Assembly (NCBI RefSeq): GCF_035594125.1
Contig: NC_087191.1
Span: 4,694,467-4,758,466 of the forward strand
Source of the DNA: Scylla paramamosain
Lineage: Eukaryota; Arthropoda; Malacostraca; Decapoda; Portunidae
Reading direction: 5' to 3'
DNA length: 64,000 bases
Shown here: positions 15,838-27,113 of the stretch, in pieces
Layout: the number at the start of each line of letters is the position of its first letter
Position numbering within the stretch: position 1 is the first letter of the stretch
Position numbers and translations under genes: made by a program
Notes under the pieces: model-generated
Database searches by the model: none
What the model was told of the DNA's origin: nothing
The model's input: only the letters and a program-made list of their open reading frames with translations

Positions 15838-15979
15838 GTACTGATTTTATATTATTCCTAGTTTCTTATATCTGAAAGAAAACTATACAGTGAATGCAGC
15901 ATCACATGATACGTGAGGCATATATTATTGTAATAGAAATTTATTCACATAGAGGCAATAAGCTTCGAAATGCTCAAGT

Positions 15980-16186
15980 AGATTCTAATTTTCAATCTGT
16001 AGAACACCACCTTTCTTCTATCAAACCTCATATTTTCTTCACCGAAACACAGGTGTCTGAGGCAAATGACCTTTACTTTCTTTGTCCTCGTTTTCAATCC
16101 AAAGCTGGATGTTGCGCCTATGTGCGCAATAATTTAACCTGCTCTCGTGCCTACGTTCTTGAATCTTCCGAGTTTTCCACCATCTG
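15980..16186 (+). pseudogene. Jockey-like family A endonuclease fragment
   Basis: About 200 bp encoding [12 protein letters not shown] ... FTETQVSEA ... CCAYVRNNLTCSRA ... ESSEFSTI, the N-terminal endonuclease part of family A. It ends abruptly at a stop at 16186, where an inverted-repeat arm begins. Small internal deletions are present. Confidence 0.8.
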
Positions 16187-16189
16187 ATA

Positions 16190-16700
16190 CGCCATATTTA
16201 CCACCGTTACCACTACTGTTGCTGTCATCACTACCAACTACTCCATTACAAGACGATAACTATTGCTAATTGCTGCTTCAAAATGGTAATTGCTGTTGTT
16301 TTATCATTATTTATCAGTATTTTTGTAAATGCTATATTTGTCTATAATCACTTGTGACAAATTCATAACGTATATGACAAGAAATTCATAATTTTGTAAT
16401 GCAAATCTACTAAGCTTCGTTTTTTTTATTACTGAACAAATTATCTGCTGTTACTCCAGTATTGTTGTTATTAGTGTACAGATACAATTTATAACAATAG
16501 TTCATAATAAATAAAAAAAAATCTTCAAAATTATATAACAAATGTTCTTAAGCTTCAGTCTTATAATTTACACTCTTATGTGCCATAATTGTTTCACACC
16601 CGATGTGATTTCAAACTGACTTTATTTTATTATTTTTATTTATTTATTTTTTCTTATCTATTTATTTATTTATCTATTTATTTTTATTCTATTTTATTTT
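16190..16700 (+). repeat. Long inverted-repeat arm, left
   Basis: The stretch containing AAAATGGTAATTGCTGTTG, CACTTGTGACAAATTCATAA, GCAAATCTACTAAGCTTC and ATAATTGTTTCACACCC is the reverse complement of about 21735-21940. The left arm has an extra piece of about 130 bp near 16420-16550. Both arms end inward in TTATT-rich simple repeats. This could be two opposed copies of one repeat, or ends of a larger unit. Confidence 0.75.
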
Positions 16701-16839
16701 TATTTATTTATTTTTTTACATTCCAACTTATTCCCCATCTTGTCAAACTTGTTTTATTCTTTGTTCAACGAAACTGATCATTAGCATACCAACTCAAATG
16801 GCATTGCCTTGGAAATTATTAATCAAATGTATGGGCACT

Positions 16840-17980
16840 TGAATTTTAATGCACTTCCTAAATACTATGACATTACAACTTTCAACAATTTATCTACTTC
16901 CGGAGGTTCGTCACAACTGAATATAATACATATGAACTCGAAATCGTTTCCCAGAAACTCAAAAACATTCAGTATTTTCTAAATTGCCTTAACCACCCAC
17001 CAGATATCATTGTATTTTCTTAAACCTGGCTACCCATCATCTCACTAGGGAAACACGGGCTCAAGGTGGTGTCTCAAATTTCGTATCAGATGAACAAAAT
17101 TCTGAACAACAAAATTTATGGTTTATGGTGACATAGAAATTAATACAATTAAAATAATAAAAAATTCTCTTAACTTCTTTGTTTGCGCTATATGCAGAGT
17201 AAGCACACAGCCGTGAACCAATTTACTGACATTTAATTGAATTCTCAAAAATTTGGTAACGAATAACAAAATCATTCTCATTGAGGATTTTAATATAAAT
17301 CTACTCGAACATGAAACCAAAGCAATTTCCCTTACAAGCATCCAAACTCAAAATTTCATTCCACACATTGCCAAACCAGAGCGAAAAAAAATAAATAAAT
17401 AAAATAAATAAATAAATAAATAAAATAAAATAAAAAGTACCATCCCTTCTTGGCCATATATACACAAACTCCTATGAACATTTCACTTCAGGAATAATAC
17501 ATTTCCCTATATCTGTCTATCTGCCGATTTTCCTAAACATATCAGTCCCTTCTCTAAACAATAAACTTTATAAAATTGAATTCAGAAATTCAACCCCTGA
17601 ACAAAAGCTACTTTTCTCCCATAAAACTAAACAATAATGCCTGGAACAATCTATTTTGCTCAAATTATGTCAATTTAAACTTTAATGAGTTTCTAAACAA
17701 AATTCGTGAAATCCACAATGAATGTTTTCTAATAAAAACTAAATTAATTTATGAAAAAAGACTATTGGATAACATCAGCATTAATTAAGTCAATAAAAAC
17801 TAAAAACTATCTAAATAAGGATTATAAAATTGGTGCAGTATCTTAAACTTATTACAAAGAATACCGAAACGTACTAAACACATTGATAAAGCAAACTAAA
17901 ATTTCTTATTACATGAATATATTTACAAATTTTACAAATGATACTAAAAAAATATGAAATGCTATTAATCAACTTAAACA
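16840..17980 (+). pseudogene. CR1/L2-like LINE endonuclease region, 5' part
   Basis: Decayed plus-strand sequence reads LNIIHMNSKSFPRN, then a PDI-like segment, and IEDFNINLLEHET near 17280-17320, the endonuclease motif (G/E)DFNI(D/N)LL. AT-rich linker and finger-like sequence follows to about 17980. It is interrupted there by a Jockey-like copy and resumes at about 21225. Many stops are present. Confidence 0.65.
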
Positions 17981-18009
17981 TAACCTACTACTACTCCTCC
18001 TTTACTAGA

Positions 18010-21000
18010 AGGAGGCAGTAGACACCTGCTGAAACGATAATTACTCCCAGTGAGGTCTAAAGCACTGTTCAGGGGGTACTGTGAACTTATCATTAAACCC
18101 AACTGTGACCTCACTGAACGTTTCCCTTTGTGTCTCATAACACAAGGGGGCAGTCACAGCCTGCCCTCTAAAGACAACTCTCTTCCTCCACACAAAACTA
18201 CAAGCACCTAATAACACACACACCCTTCACTCAAAAATTTCAAAATCATCATGGCGACTCCTACACCAGCCTCGGAGTCCCATCTGGGGAGGGGACCATA
18301 AATGTCCCCAGGTCGGACTGCCATTCTGTTGACAACCCTAAGTGTCTTGACACCCTCCTCAACTTTTTCTTCATTAACTTCTGCAACATTCGCGGTCTAA
18401 GATCTAATTTTCAATCTGTAGAACACCACCTCTCCTCTTCTAAACCTCAACTTCTTTTCCTCACTGAAACTCAGGTGTCTGAGGCTACTGACAGTAGCCC
18501 GTTTTATGTTCCCTCCTACTTTCTCTATCCTCATTTTCGATCCAAAGCTGGATGTTGTGTTTATGTGCGCAATGACTTAACCTGCTCTTGTGCCCAATCT
18601 CTTGAATCTTCCGAGTTTTCCACCATCTGGCTACGACTACAGAGTCACTCTCAAACTAAATTTATCTGTGCTGTATACCTTTCACCTAACTCCTTGACTA
18701 TAAGAAATTCTATGACTACTTAGCTTCCAAAGTAGAGCACATTCTGACCCTCTTCCCTTTTGCAGAGATCTCCATTCTTGGAGACTTTAATGTTCACCAT
18801 AAGCTTTGGCTTTCCTCTCCCTTCACTGACCATCCTGGTGAACTAGCCTTCAACTTTGCTATCCTCCACGACCTAGAGCAATTGGTGCAACACCCTACTC
18901 GTATTCCTCCTCCGGGTATTGGGCTCCTTCGATCACAATCTCATATCTGTATCTTGTCCTATCGCTCCAATCCCTCCTCAGGATCCCCCTAAGCGAAGGT
19001 GCCTCTGGCGTTTTGCCTCTACTAGTTGGGGGGCCTGAGGAGGCATTTTGCTGATTTTCCTTGGAATGACTACTGCTTCCATGTCAGAAACCCGTCTTTC
19101 TGTGCTAAGCGCATAACAGAGGTGATAGTGTCTGGCATGGAGGCGTACATTCCTCACTCTTTTTCTCGACCTAAACCTTCTAAACCTTGGTTTAACACAG
19201 CTTGTTCTCGTGCTATACATGATAGAGAGGTGGCCCACAAAAGGTACTTAAGCCTTCCATCACCAGAATCTCATGCACTTTATATTTCTGTCCGGAACCA
19301 TCCAAGTCTGTTCTCCAACTAGCCAAAAACTCCCTCATTAACAGAAAGCGTCAAAACCTTTCAAGATCTAACTTCCCTCGTGACTTTTGGCATCTAGCCA
19401 AAAATATTTCCAATAATTTTGCTTCTTCTTCTTTCCCTTCTTTATTTGAACTAGATGGCACCACTGCTATCAAGTCTATTGCTAAAGCTGAACTCTTCGC
19501 TCAAACCTTTGCTAAAAACTCTACCTTGGACGATTCCGGGCTTGTTCCTCCCTCTCCTCCACCCTCTGACTACTTCATGCCACGTATTAAAATTCTTCGC
19601 AATGATGTTTTCCATGCCCTTGCTGGCCTAAACCCTCGGAAGGCTTATGGACCTGATGGGGTCCCTCCTATTGTTCTCCGAAACTGTGCCTCCGTGCTTG
19701 CACCTTGCCTAGTTAAACTCTTTCAGCTCTGTCTGTCAACATCTACCTTTCCTTCTTGCTGGAAGTTTGCCTACATTCAGCCTGTTCCTAAAAAGGGTGA
19801 CCGTTCTAATCCCACAAACTACCATCCTATTGCTTTAATTTCCTGCCCATCTAAAGTTTATGAATCTATCCTCAACAGGAAGATTCTTAAACATCTATCA
19901 CTTCACAACCTTCTATATGATCGCCAGTATGGGTTCCGTCAGGGCCGCTCTACTGGTGATCTTCTGGCTTTCCTTACTGAGTCTTGGTCATCCTCTTTTA
20001 GAGATTTTGGTGAAACTTTTGCTGTTGCCTTGGACATATCAAAAGCTTTTGATAGAGTCTGGCACAAAGCTTTGATTTCCAAACTAAACTTCTACGGCTT
20101 CTATCCTTCTCTCTGTAACTTTATCTTAAGTTTCCTTTCTGACCGTTCTATTGCTGCTGTGGTAGACGGTCACTGTTCTTCTAAATCTATTAACAATGGT
20201 GTTCCTCAGGGTTCTGTCCTGTCACCCACTCTCTTCTTATTATTCATTAATGATCTTCTAAACCAAACTTCTTGTCCTATCCACTCCTACGCTGATGATA
20301 CCACACTGCACTTTTCCACGTCTTTTCATAGACGCCCAACCCTTCAGGAGATAAACATTTCACGCAGGGAAGCCACAGGATGCTTAGCTTCTGATCTTTC
20401 TAAAATTTCTGATTGGGGCAGAGCAAACTTGGTATTGTTCAATGCCTCAAATACTCAATTCCTCCATCTATCAACTCGACACAACCTTCCAGACAACTAT
20501 CCTCTCTTCTTCAATGACACTCAACTGTCCCCCTCTTCTACACTGAACATCATCGGTCTGTCCTTTACTTATAATCTGAACTGGAAACTTCACATATCTC
20601 TAGCTAAAACAGCTATTATGAAGTTAGGTGTTCTGAGACGTCTCCGCCAGTTTTTCTTATCCCCCCAGCTGCTAACTCTGTACAAGGGCCTTATCCGTCC
20701 ATGTATGGAGTATGCTTCACATGTCTGGGGGTTTCTACTCTTCTAGACAGGGTGAAATCAAAAGCTTTTTGTCTCATCAACTCCTCTCCTCTAACTGATT
20801 GTCTTCAGCCTCTCTCTCATCGCCGCAATGTTACATCTCTAGCTGTCTCCTACCGCTATTTTCATGCTAACTGCTCTTCTGATCTTGCTAAATGCATGCC
20901 TCCCCTCCTCCCGCGGCCACGCTACACAAGACTTTCTTCTTTCTCTCACCCTTATTCTGTCCACCTCTCTAACGCAAGAGTTAACCAGTATTCTCAATCA

Positions 21001-21215
21001 TTTATCCCTTTCTCTGCTAAACTCTGGAACTCCCTACCTGCTTCTGTATTTCCACCTTTCTATGAATTGAATTCCTTCAAGAGGGAGATTTCAAGACACT
21101 TATTCATCAATTTTTGACTACTGCTTTGACCCTTTAATGGGACTGGCATTTCAGTGGCCATTTTTTTTATTGGATTTATGTCGCCCTTGGCCAGTGTCCC
21201 TCTTACATTAAAAAA
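18010..21215 (+). mobile_element. Jockey-like LINE, family A, near full-length copy
   Basis: The longest family copy: about 240 bp of 5' UTR, the EN-RT coding region from ATG 18251, the 3' tail (TCGCCCTTGGCCAGTGTCC) and A-rich end at about 21215. It sits inside a CR1/L2-like LINE, which resumes on its right. At about 3.2 kb, with the EN-RT ORF following the 5' UTR directly, this copy indicates a single-ORF element without gag. Confidence 0.85.
18251..21117 (+). pseudogene. EN-RT polyprotein of the near full-length family A copy
   Basis: Begins MATPTPASES as in copy 1 but loses frame within about 15 codons. The endonuclease is open at 18475-18723. A long RT frame at 19526-20746 holds AYGPDGVPPIVL, KAFDRVWH, GVPQGSVLSP, SYADDTTLHF and the C-terminal [10 protein letters not shown] region. 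The C-terminal segment continues at 20701-21117 in another frame. The catalytic YADD box is intact, but several frameshifts in the endonuclease and one near 20740 prevent a full product. Confidence 0.85.
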
Positions 21216-21224
21216 GAAAAAAAA

Positions 21225-21510
21225 ATATCCACAAGAAATCATATCTTAGCTACATTTCCCTAAACAACAACATGCTTAGAAAGCCCTTAGAGATATCTGA
21301 GGCATTCAATGGCTACTATATAAATATAGTTCCAAAATTAGAAGAAAACATTCCACCAGTATCCATATCAGTTCCTCTTGTTCTTCAGCAAGATGTAACC
21401 AATATTATCAAATCCTTAAAGAATAAATCGTCATACCAATATCCATGCTATTCAACCACTCAGTTGAGAAACGTGTACTTCCACAATGTCTCAAACACGC
21501 CACTGTAATT
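21225..21510 (+). pseudogene. CR1/L2-like LINE, RT N-terminal part (resumes)
   Basis: The open stretch 21272-21508 reads FNGYYINIVPKLEENIP ... DVTNIIKSLKNKSS, the pre-RT/finger motif of CR1/L2-type LINEs (FN.YF..IG..L, then SLKNKSS). It continues the 16840-17980 fragment and is separated from it by the family A insertion. It ends in an (AAAT)n/(AAT)n tract. Confidence 0.65.
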
Positions 21511-21544
21511 CATATCCACAAAAATGGCACAAAAGACAACATCG

Positions 21545-21576
21545 CTAACAAAAAATAAATAAATAAATAAAATAAA

Positions 21577-21645
<69 letters not shown>

Positions 21646-21673
21646 GTAATAATTATAAAAAAAATAAATAAAA

Positions 21674-21707
<34 letters not shown>

Positions 21708-21733
21708 GTAATAATAATAAGTCAGTTTGGAAC
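21545..21733. repeat. (AAAT)n and (AAT)n microsatellite
   Basis: A-rich simple repeat about 190 bp long between the LINE fragment and the right inverted-repeat arm. Confidence 0.95.
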
Positions 21734-21734
21734 C

Positions 21735-21960
21735 ACACCGGGTGTGAAACAATTATGGCACATAAAAGCGTAAATTGTAAGACTGAAGCTTAGTAGATTT
21801 GCATTACTTAATACTGAATTTCTTCTTATGTATGTTATGAATTTGTCACAAGTGACTATAGACAAATATTGCATTTACAAAAATACTGATGAATAATGAT
21901 AAAGCAACAGCAATTACCATTTTGACGCAGCAAGTAGCAGCAGTTATCATCTAGTAATGG
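21735..21960 (-). repeat. Long inverted-repeat arm, right
   Basis: Reverse complement of 16190-16630: CAAACTGAC side inward, then CACTTGTGAC and the AATTACCATTTTGACGC end outward. Differences are scattered and few, so the two copies are fairly young relative to the LINE they flank. Confidence 0.75.
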
Positions 21961-22640
21961 AGGAGTAGTAGTGATGACAGCAGCAGCAGTAGTAGCGGTG
22001 GTAACAAGAGTAAGAGTAGTAGAGGTAGCAAAGACAGCAGCAGTAGAGGTAGCGGTGGTAACAGCAGTAATAGTAGTAGTGGTAGCGATGACAGCAGTAG
22101 CAGTGGTTGCAATAGTAACAGCAGTAACAGTATTAACGGAAGTGATGACAGCAATAACAGTGGTAGAGGTGGTAACAACAGTAGAGGCAGTAGTTGCGGC
22201 GATGACAGCAGCAGCAGCAGAGGTAGCGATAGTAACAGTTGTAACATTAGTAGAGGTAGCGATGGCAACAGTACCAGTTGTAGAGGTGGTAACAACAATA
22301 ACAATTGCAGTGGTAGCGATGACAGCAGCATATGTGGTAGCAGTAGTAACAGCAGTAACTGTAGTAGTGGTAGCGATGACAGCAGCAGCAAAGCAGTGGT
22401 AGCGATGGTAACAACAGCATTAGTAACAATGGTAGCAATGACAGCAGCAGCAGTGGTAGCGTTGGTGACAACAGTAACAGTAGTAGTGGTAGCGATGATA
22501 GCAGCAGCATTGATAGTGGTGATAACAAATAGTAACAGTAGTAGTGGTAGCGATGACAGTAGCGGTGGTAACAGAAGTAGTAGTAGCGATGACAGTAGCA
22601 GTAGTGGTATCATGGTAGCGGTTGCAACCGATAAACGATG
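21960..22640. repeat. Imperfect trinucleotide-based minisatellite
   Basis: About 680 bp built of AGC, GTA, AAC and GAT triplets with a recurrent GTAGCGATGACAGCAGCAG-like unit at irregular spacing of about 27-60 bp. All frames on both strands stay open for long stretches (Val/Ala/Thr- or Leu-rich) because few stop triplets arise. I treat these as non-coding. Confidence 0.85.
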
Positions 22641-22980
22641 ATTGGCCTGTTTCGTTGCTGTTTTTATGGACCCAGCCTGTGTGTGATACTGATGTCGAAT
22701 TCTTTTATGTTTATCTTTAGGTTGTCCTTTATCGTGTTTACCTTTGCACTGGTAGTGTGCACGCTGTTTGTTTCTGCTGGTAGAAATGTGCCACTGAGGA
22801 CAACTGTCACAACGTTCATAATGATTTACACTGTCGAGTTTTGTTTCTAATTCGTGTACTTTGTCCTTAGGATCGTTCGTTCACTTCACTAGTTAAATTT
22901 TCAGTTTCTTTGTCTTTTCCTTTAGTATTTCATTTACACTGGACATTTTTTTTTTTTCCGATCCAAGGGAATATAGAATG
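22641..22980. other. Unassigned; possible 5' region of the BEL/Pao element
   Basis: No gene or repeat recognised. The sequence lies directly upstream of the BEL/Pao gag-like reading, so it may hold its leader or LTR, but I could not find a copy of the 3' LTR start here. Confidence 0.35.
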
Positions 22981-23009
22981 TTTCTCTTTGAATTTCACAA
23001 GTACTCGTA

Positions 23010-23640
23010 TCTCACAGATGGTGGCACAAACGGCGGAGCCACGCCTTTTCATTCAGGCGTGCACAGGAGACATGAAGATGAACCTAATGAGCTTTATGAA
23101 GCTTGACTCGGAGGTAGGGTACGTGAAGGCAAAAATACTAGATGAACGGCTTGAGGAATTCGATTAGTCAGGACATGCACTGATCAAAATTGGATGAAGA
23201 GCACACTAAGCAGCTACAATCCTTACTGGATGGCATATGGGACTTATGCCATCCATATGTCCATATGTCCCATATGCCATCCTTACTGGATGGCATATGG
23301 GACTGCACGACAGGGATGGAAACACAGGAAGGTTGCACCATGCTGGACAATTTCATGTTGGTTTCTCGTATCGTTAAGCGCTTCATTGATCACCTAGCGG
23401 ATAAATACAAAACCGAACTCGTCAAATACCAAGACGCTCATGGTGGTAAGAAGCCTAGTCTCAGTTGGCTTAAGAAGTATATATCCTTCATGGTGAAAAG
23501 ATTAAGAGCAGACCAAGAGCCCAGCTGTTTCTTTACCAAATCGGGGAACAGAAGCACATCGAGCTTGCCGCGAGAGAAGAAGAACGTTTCTCCACAGACA
23601 CGCACTCGGACTGACGACAACAACAACATACGAAAGGCAA
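23010..23640 (+). pseudogene. BEL/Pao gag-like region
   Basis: Reads AQTAEPRLFIQACTGDMKM ... DERLEEFD then stop, and in another frame IDHLADKYKTELVKYQ ... GGKKPSLSWLKKYI. The second segment resembles the conserved LP..L...W...........P.L..F..F region of BEL/Pao gag. Between them (23216-23304) a short palindromic duplication of CTTACTGGATGGCATATGGG is inserted. Assignment leans on the pol that follows. Confidence 0.55.
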
Positions 23641-23699
23641 TTACAGGTTTCAGCCCCGGGACACGCCGCCGGTACACGGTGGCGGAAAACGCCGCCAGA

Positions 23700-25430
23700 T
23701 GACATTAGAAGTCACCGTGATCAAAACACTCCCATCAGGCCTCAGCGGGATAGTAGCGTTGAAATACGAGATTGGAAGATGAAACCACCTTAGAAGGCTG
23801 GAGATTCCTGAAGAAGATACTATCAACGTAGAACGTCCTATAGGACTGGACGCCCCGCAAATTGACACCACTCGAGGTCCGAAAAGGAGCAGAGTGTGCG
23901 CCATTTGCTGTTCGGTACCACTTCGAAAAGATCGTCAATGGACCTATAGGCTTCAGTTGCCTAGAAGCCATCACTGCCTACACTGATGCAAGAATGGTAA
24001 CAGCCCACGAATGCTCAGCGATGTCTCTAGTACAAAAACTCTGGGAGGGCGAAAACACATGGCATTCAGAGGGTGAAGACTCAGCGATGTCACTGGAGGA
24101 CAGAAGAGTGTTGCAAATGTGGACGTACAACATCAGAACGGTAGCAGGCCATTACGATTTAACAATACCATTTCAGGATGAGGAACCGGGTATGCCAAAC
24201 AACACCGAGATGGTGCAGAAACGTTTGAAGAGACTGAAACGACACCTCGCTAGGGATCCGGCTCAGACAACGACATGCAGGAGGGATAGAACAACTGATG
24301 TTAAAGGATTATGCCGAGTCGGTGCCAGCGCCTGAAAGTGAAGGACCGCGAGGAGTAACCTGGTATCTGCCTCACCACCCGGTCCTGAACCCAAACAAAC
24401 CCGATAAGTGAGGGATGTGTTTGATTGCGCCACGAAGTACAACCACGCTTCTCTCAATGAGTGAATGATATGCAGGAACCCTACCTGAATAACAAACTGG
24501 TGGGTGTCCTGCACTTCTGAAGTGAACGAATTGCTGTGATGGTTGATGTGGAGGCAATGTTATATTAAGTTGGCATGCCTCCACCACACAAAGACGCCTT
24601 AAGATTCCTTTGATGGGAAGATAGTGACTTAAGGAAGGTACCTCGCGTCTACCGAATGATGGTACATCTCTTCGTGCAGTGCTGCTTACGGACTGCAAAA
24701 AATTTTGACTGAATGTGAGGACGAATATGACATGGCCAGTAAAAGGGCGAAGAGGAGCTTTTATGTGGACGACTTAATACGTTAGGTACTCTCCACCGAA
24801 GGGACGTCCAGATTTACTCACGATCTTCGATAAATGGTCGCAAACAGAGGATTTCGTCTAACAAAATGGGTTAGTAACCATAAGGACATTGTGCAATCCG
24901 TCCTGGTAGAAAAGAGAGACACAGGAATAAAGAAGGAAGGTTAAAGTAAGGACGCATTTCCTACAGAACGGGCCCTGGGAATGTTATGGGATCTGGAAAA
25001 GGATCAACTATCTGTATGAGTTCAAGTGCAGCAAAACCTGATGACAAAGAGGAGACTACTGGGGGTGGTCAGTTCCATGTATCACCCTCTTGGACTGGTC
25101 AGTCCTATAACGATCAAGGCGAAGATGATTTTTCAGGATGAGTGCAGTCGAAAGGATGCTCCCCTCCTGACAAATCACCGCAGATCTTGGCTAGAGGAGT
25201 TACCAAGACTGATGGCCTTTCAAGTTCATGGCAGGCGCAAATGGGGAAAGCTACTGTTATATAATGTGTGGCAAAGCAAAGCTAGCTCCCTTGAAACAGC
25301 TCACTATACCCAGTCTCGAGGTCACCGCCGCAGTTCTCGCGGTGAAACCCGAACAGCTGAAGGAACAGCTGGACGTCCCTCTAGAAAATTCAGTATTCTG
25401 GACAGATAGCACTATAGTGCTACAGTACAT
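23700..25430 (+). pseudogene. BEL/Pao pol (protease/RT/RNase H remains)
   Basis: Heavily broken. The last part is clearest: HPLGLVSPITIKAKMIFQ, then GKAKLAPLKQLTIPSLE and FWTDSTIVLQYI. These are the conserved motifs of the Pao RNase H region, with the catalytic TDS. Upstream, scattered fragments such as KRSFYVDDL near 24750 match the BEL RT active site (YVDD). The frame changes repeatedly. Confidence 0.7.
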
Positions 25431-25610
25431 AACTCCCTGCCTGCTTCTGTATTTCCACCTTCCTATGACTTGAATTCCTTCAAGAGGGAGGTTTCAAGAC
25501 ACTTATTCATCAATTTTTGACCACTGCTTTGACCCTTTTATGGGACTGGCATTTCAGTGGGCATATTTTTTTATTGGATTTTTGTTGCCCTTGGCCAGTG
25601 TCCCCCCTTT
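25430..25610 (+). mobile_element. Jockey-like family A, short 3' fragment
   Basis: About 180 bp of C-terminal coding end and 3' tail, joined to the BEL/Pao pol at about 25430. It ends at CCCCCC-T-rich sequence and abuts, tail to tail, the minus-strand copy that follows, forming a near-palindrome. Confidence 0.85.
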
Positions 25611-25611
25611 T

Positions 25612-26475
25612 TTTTTTTTAAGTAGGAGGGATACTGGCCAAGGGCAAAAAAAAATCCAATAAAAAATATGCCCACTGAAAGGCCAGTCCCATAAAAGGGT
25701 CAAAGCAGTGGTCAAAAATTGATGAATAAGTGTCTTGAAACCTCCCTCTTGAAGGAATTCAAGTCATAGGAAGGTGGAAATACAGAAGCAGGCAGGGAGT
25801 TGCAGAGTTTACCAGAGAAAGGGATGAATGACTGAGAATACTGGTTAACTCTTGCGTTAGAGAGGTGGACAGAATAGGGGTGAGAGAAAGAAGAAAGTCT
25901 TGTGCAGCGAGGCCGCGGAAGGAGGGGAGGCATGCAGTTACCAAGATCAGAAGAGCAGTTAGCATGAAAATAGCGGTAGGAGACAGCTAGAGATGCAACA
26001 TTGTGGCGATGAGAGAGAGGCTGAAGACAGTCAGTTAGAGGAGAGGAGTTGATGAGACGAAAAGCTTTTGATTCCACCCTGTCTAGAAAAGCAGTATGAG
26101 TGGAACCCCCCAGACATGTGAAGCATACTCCATACATGGACGGATAAGGCCCTTGTACAGAGTTAGCAGCTGAGGGGGTGAGAAAAACTGGCGGAGACGT
26201 CTCAGAACGCCAAACTTCATGGAAGCTGTTTTAGCTAGAGATGAGATGTGAAGTTTCCAGTTCATATTATAAGTAAAGAATAGACCGAGGATGTTCAGTG
26301 TAGAAGAGGGGGACAGTTGAGTGTCACTGAAGAAGAGAGGATAGTTGTCTGGAAGGTTGTGTCGAGTTGATAGATGGAGGAATTGAGTTTTTGAGGCATT
26401 GAACAATTCCAAGTTTGCTCTGCCCCAATCAGAAATTTTAGAAAGATCATAGGTCAAGCGTTCTGTGGCTTCATC
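25612..26475 (-). mobile_element. Jockey-like family A, 5'-truncated copy
   Basis: The complement of the family tail starts at about 25622. C-terminal coding is open at 26137-25712, and a further RT C-terminal segment lies in 26460-26083. It stops at about 26475, where BEL/Pao integrase sequence resumes. Confidence 0.85.
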
Positions 26476-26477
26476 TG

Positions 26478-27110
26478 CTGGACGATGAAAGATTATATAC
26501 ACTTTTCTGTGAGGAGAAGGCCATTGTAAACAGCAGACCGTTAACTCTATTGTCAAACGAACTAAATGATCTATAGGCACTGACTCCAACACACCTGATA
26601 CACTGTGGGGATACTCATGAAACTCTTACTGATGACAGTGAATTGCATATGAGAGAAAATGCAATCACAGTCCGCAGGCGGTGGAGGCACACTCTGTACC
26701 TGGCTAACCTATTCTGGAAACACTGGTTACGTGAATACGTACCATTGCTTCGCCAATGAAAACGAGATCTGATGCCGCGTCGGAACTTCAAATAAGGAGA
26801 TCTCATTATTGTTACCGATGAAATTCTGCCTTGGAGACTATGAAGGTTAGCGGGGATCATAGACACAAAGGCTAGCGATGACGGCTTAGCAGGCAACAGT
26901 TCAAACTGATATGGAACCGATCAAGCGCCCCTCTAACAAACTCTGTTTCCTGGAGCTCTCATATGACTAGATGGATACAACATCAAGTAAGGAAGCCCAT
27001 TCTTTCCTGCATGTTGTGACCAGAGATATTTTCCCCTGCCTTGGAGGCACGTGAAGGCAGACACACGTGCCACCAACACAGCAATGTTGGTCAAAACTGC
27101 CCATAGGGGG
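26478..27110 (+). pseudogene. BEL/Pao integrase C-terminal region
   Basis: The plus strand reads LYTLFCEEKAIVNSRPLTLLSNE ... ALTPTHLI ... RRRWRHTLYLANLFWKHWL ... RRNFK.GDLIIV, the well-conserved C-terminal half of BEL/Pao integrase (E..LNSRPLT, LTP.HLL, W..F...YL). The N-terminal core is missing. Stops and one-base shifts are present. Confidence 0.8.
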
Positions 27111-27113
27111 GAG

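Noticed and set aside
21951..22613. 220-aa Leu-rich minus-strand ORF
   Set aside because: Produced by the trinucleotide minisatellite; all frames are open and no transmembrane-protein features beyond leucine repetition exist.
23860..24335. 157-aa plus-strand ORF within the BEL/Pao region
   Set aside because: No recognisable domain; it lies in a different frame from the conserved pol motifs and is best read as decayed pol.
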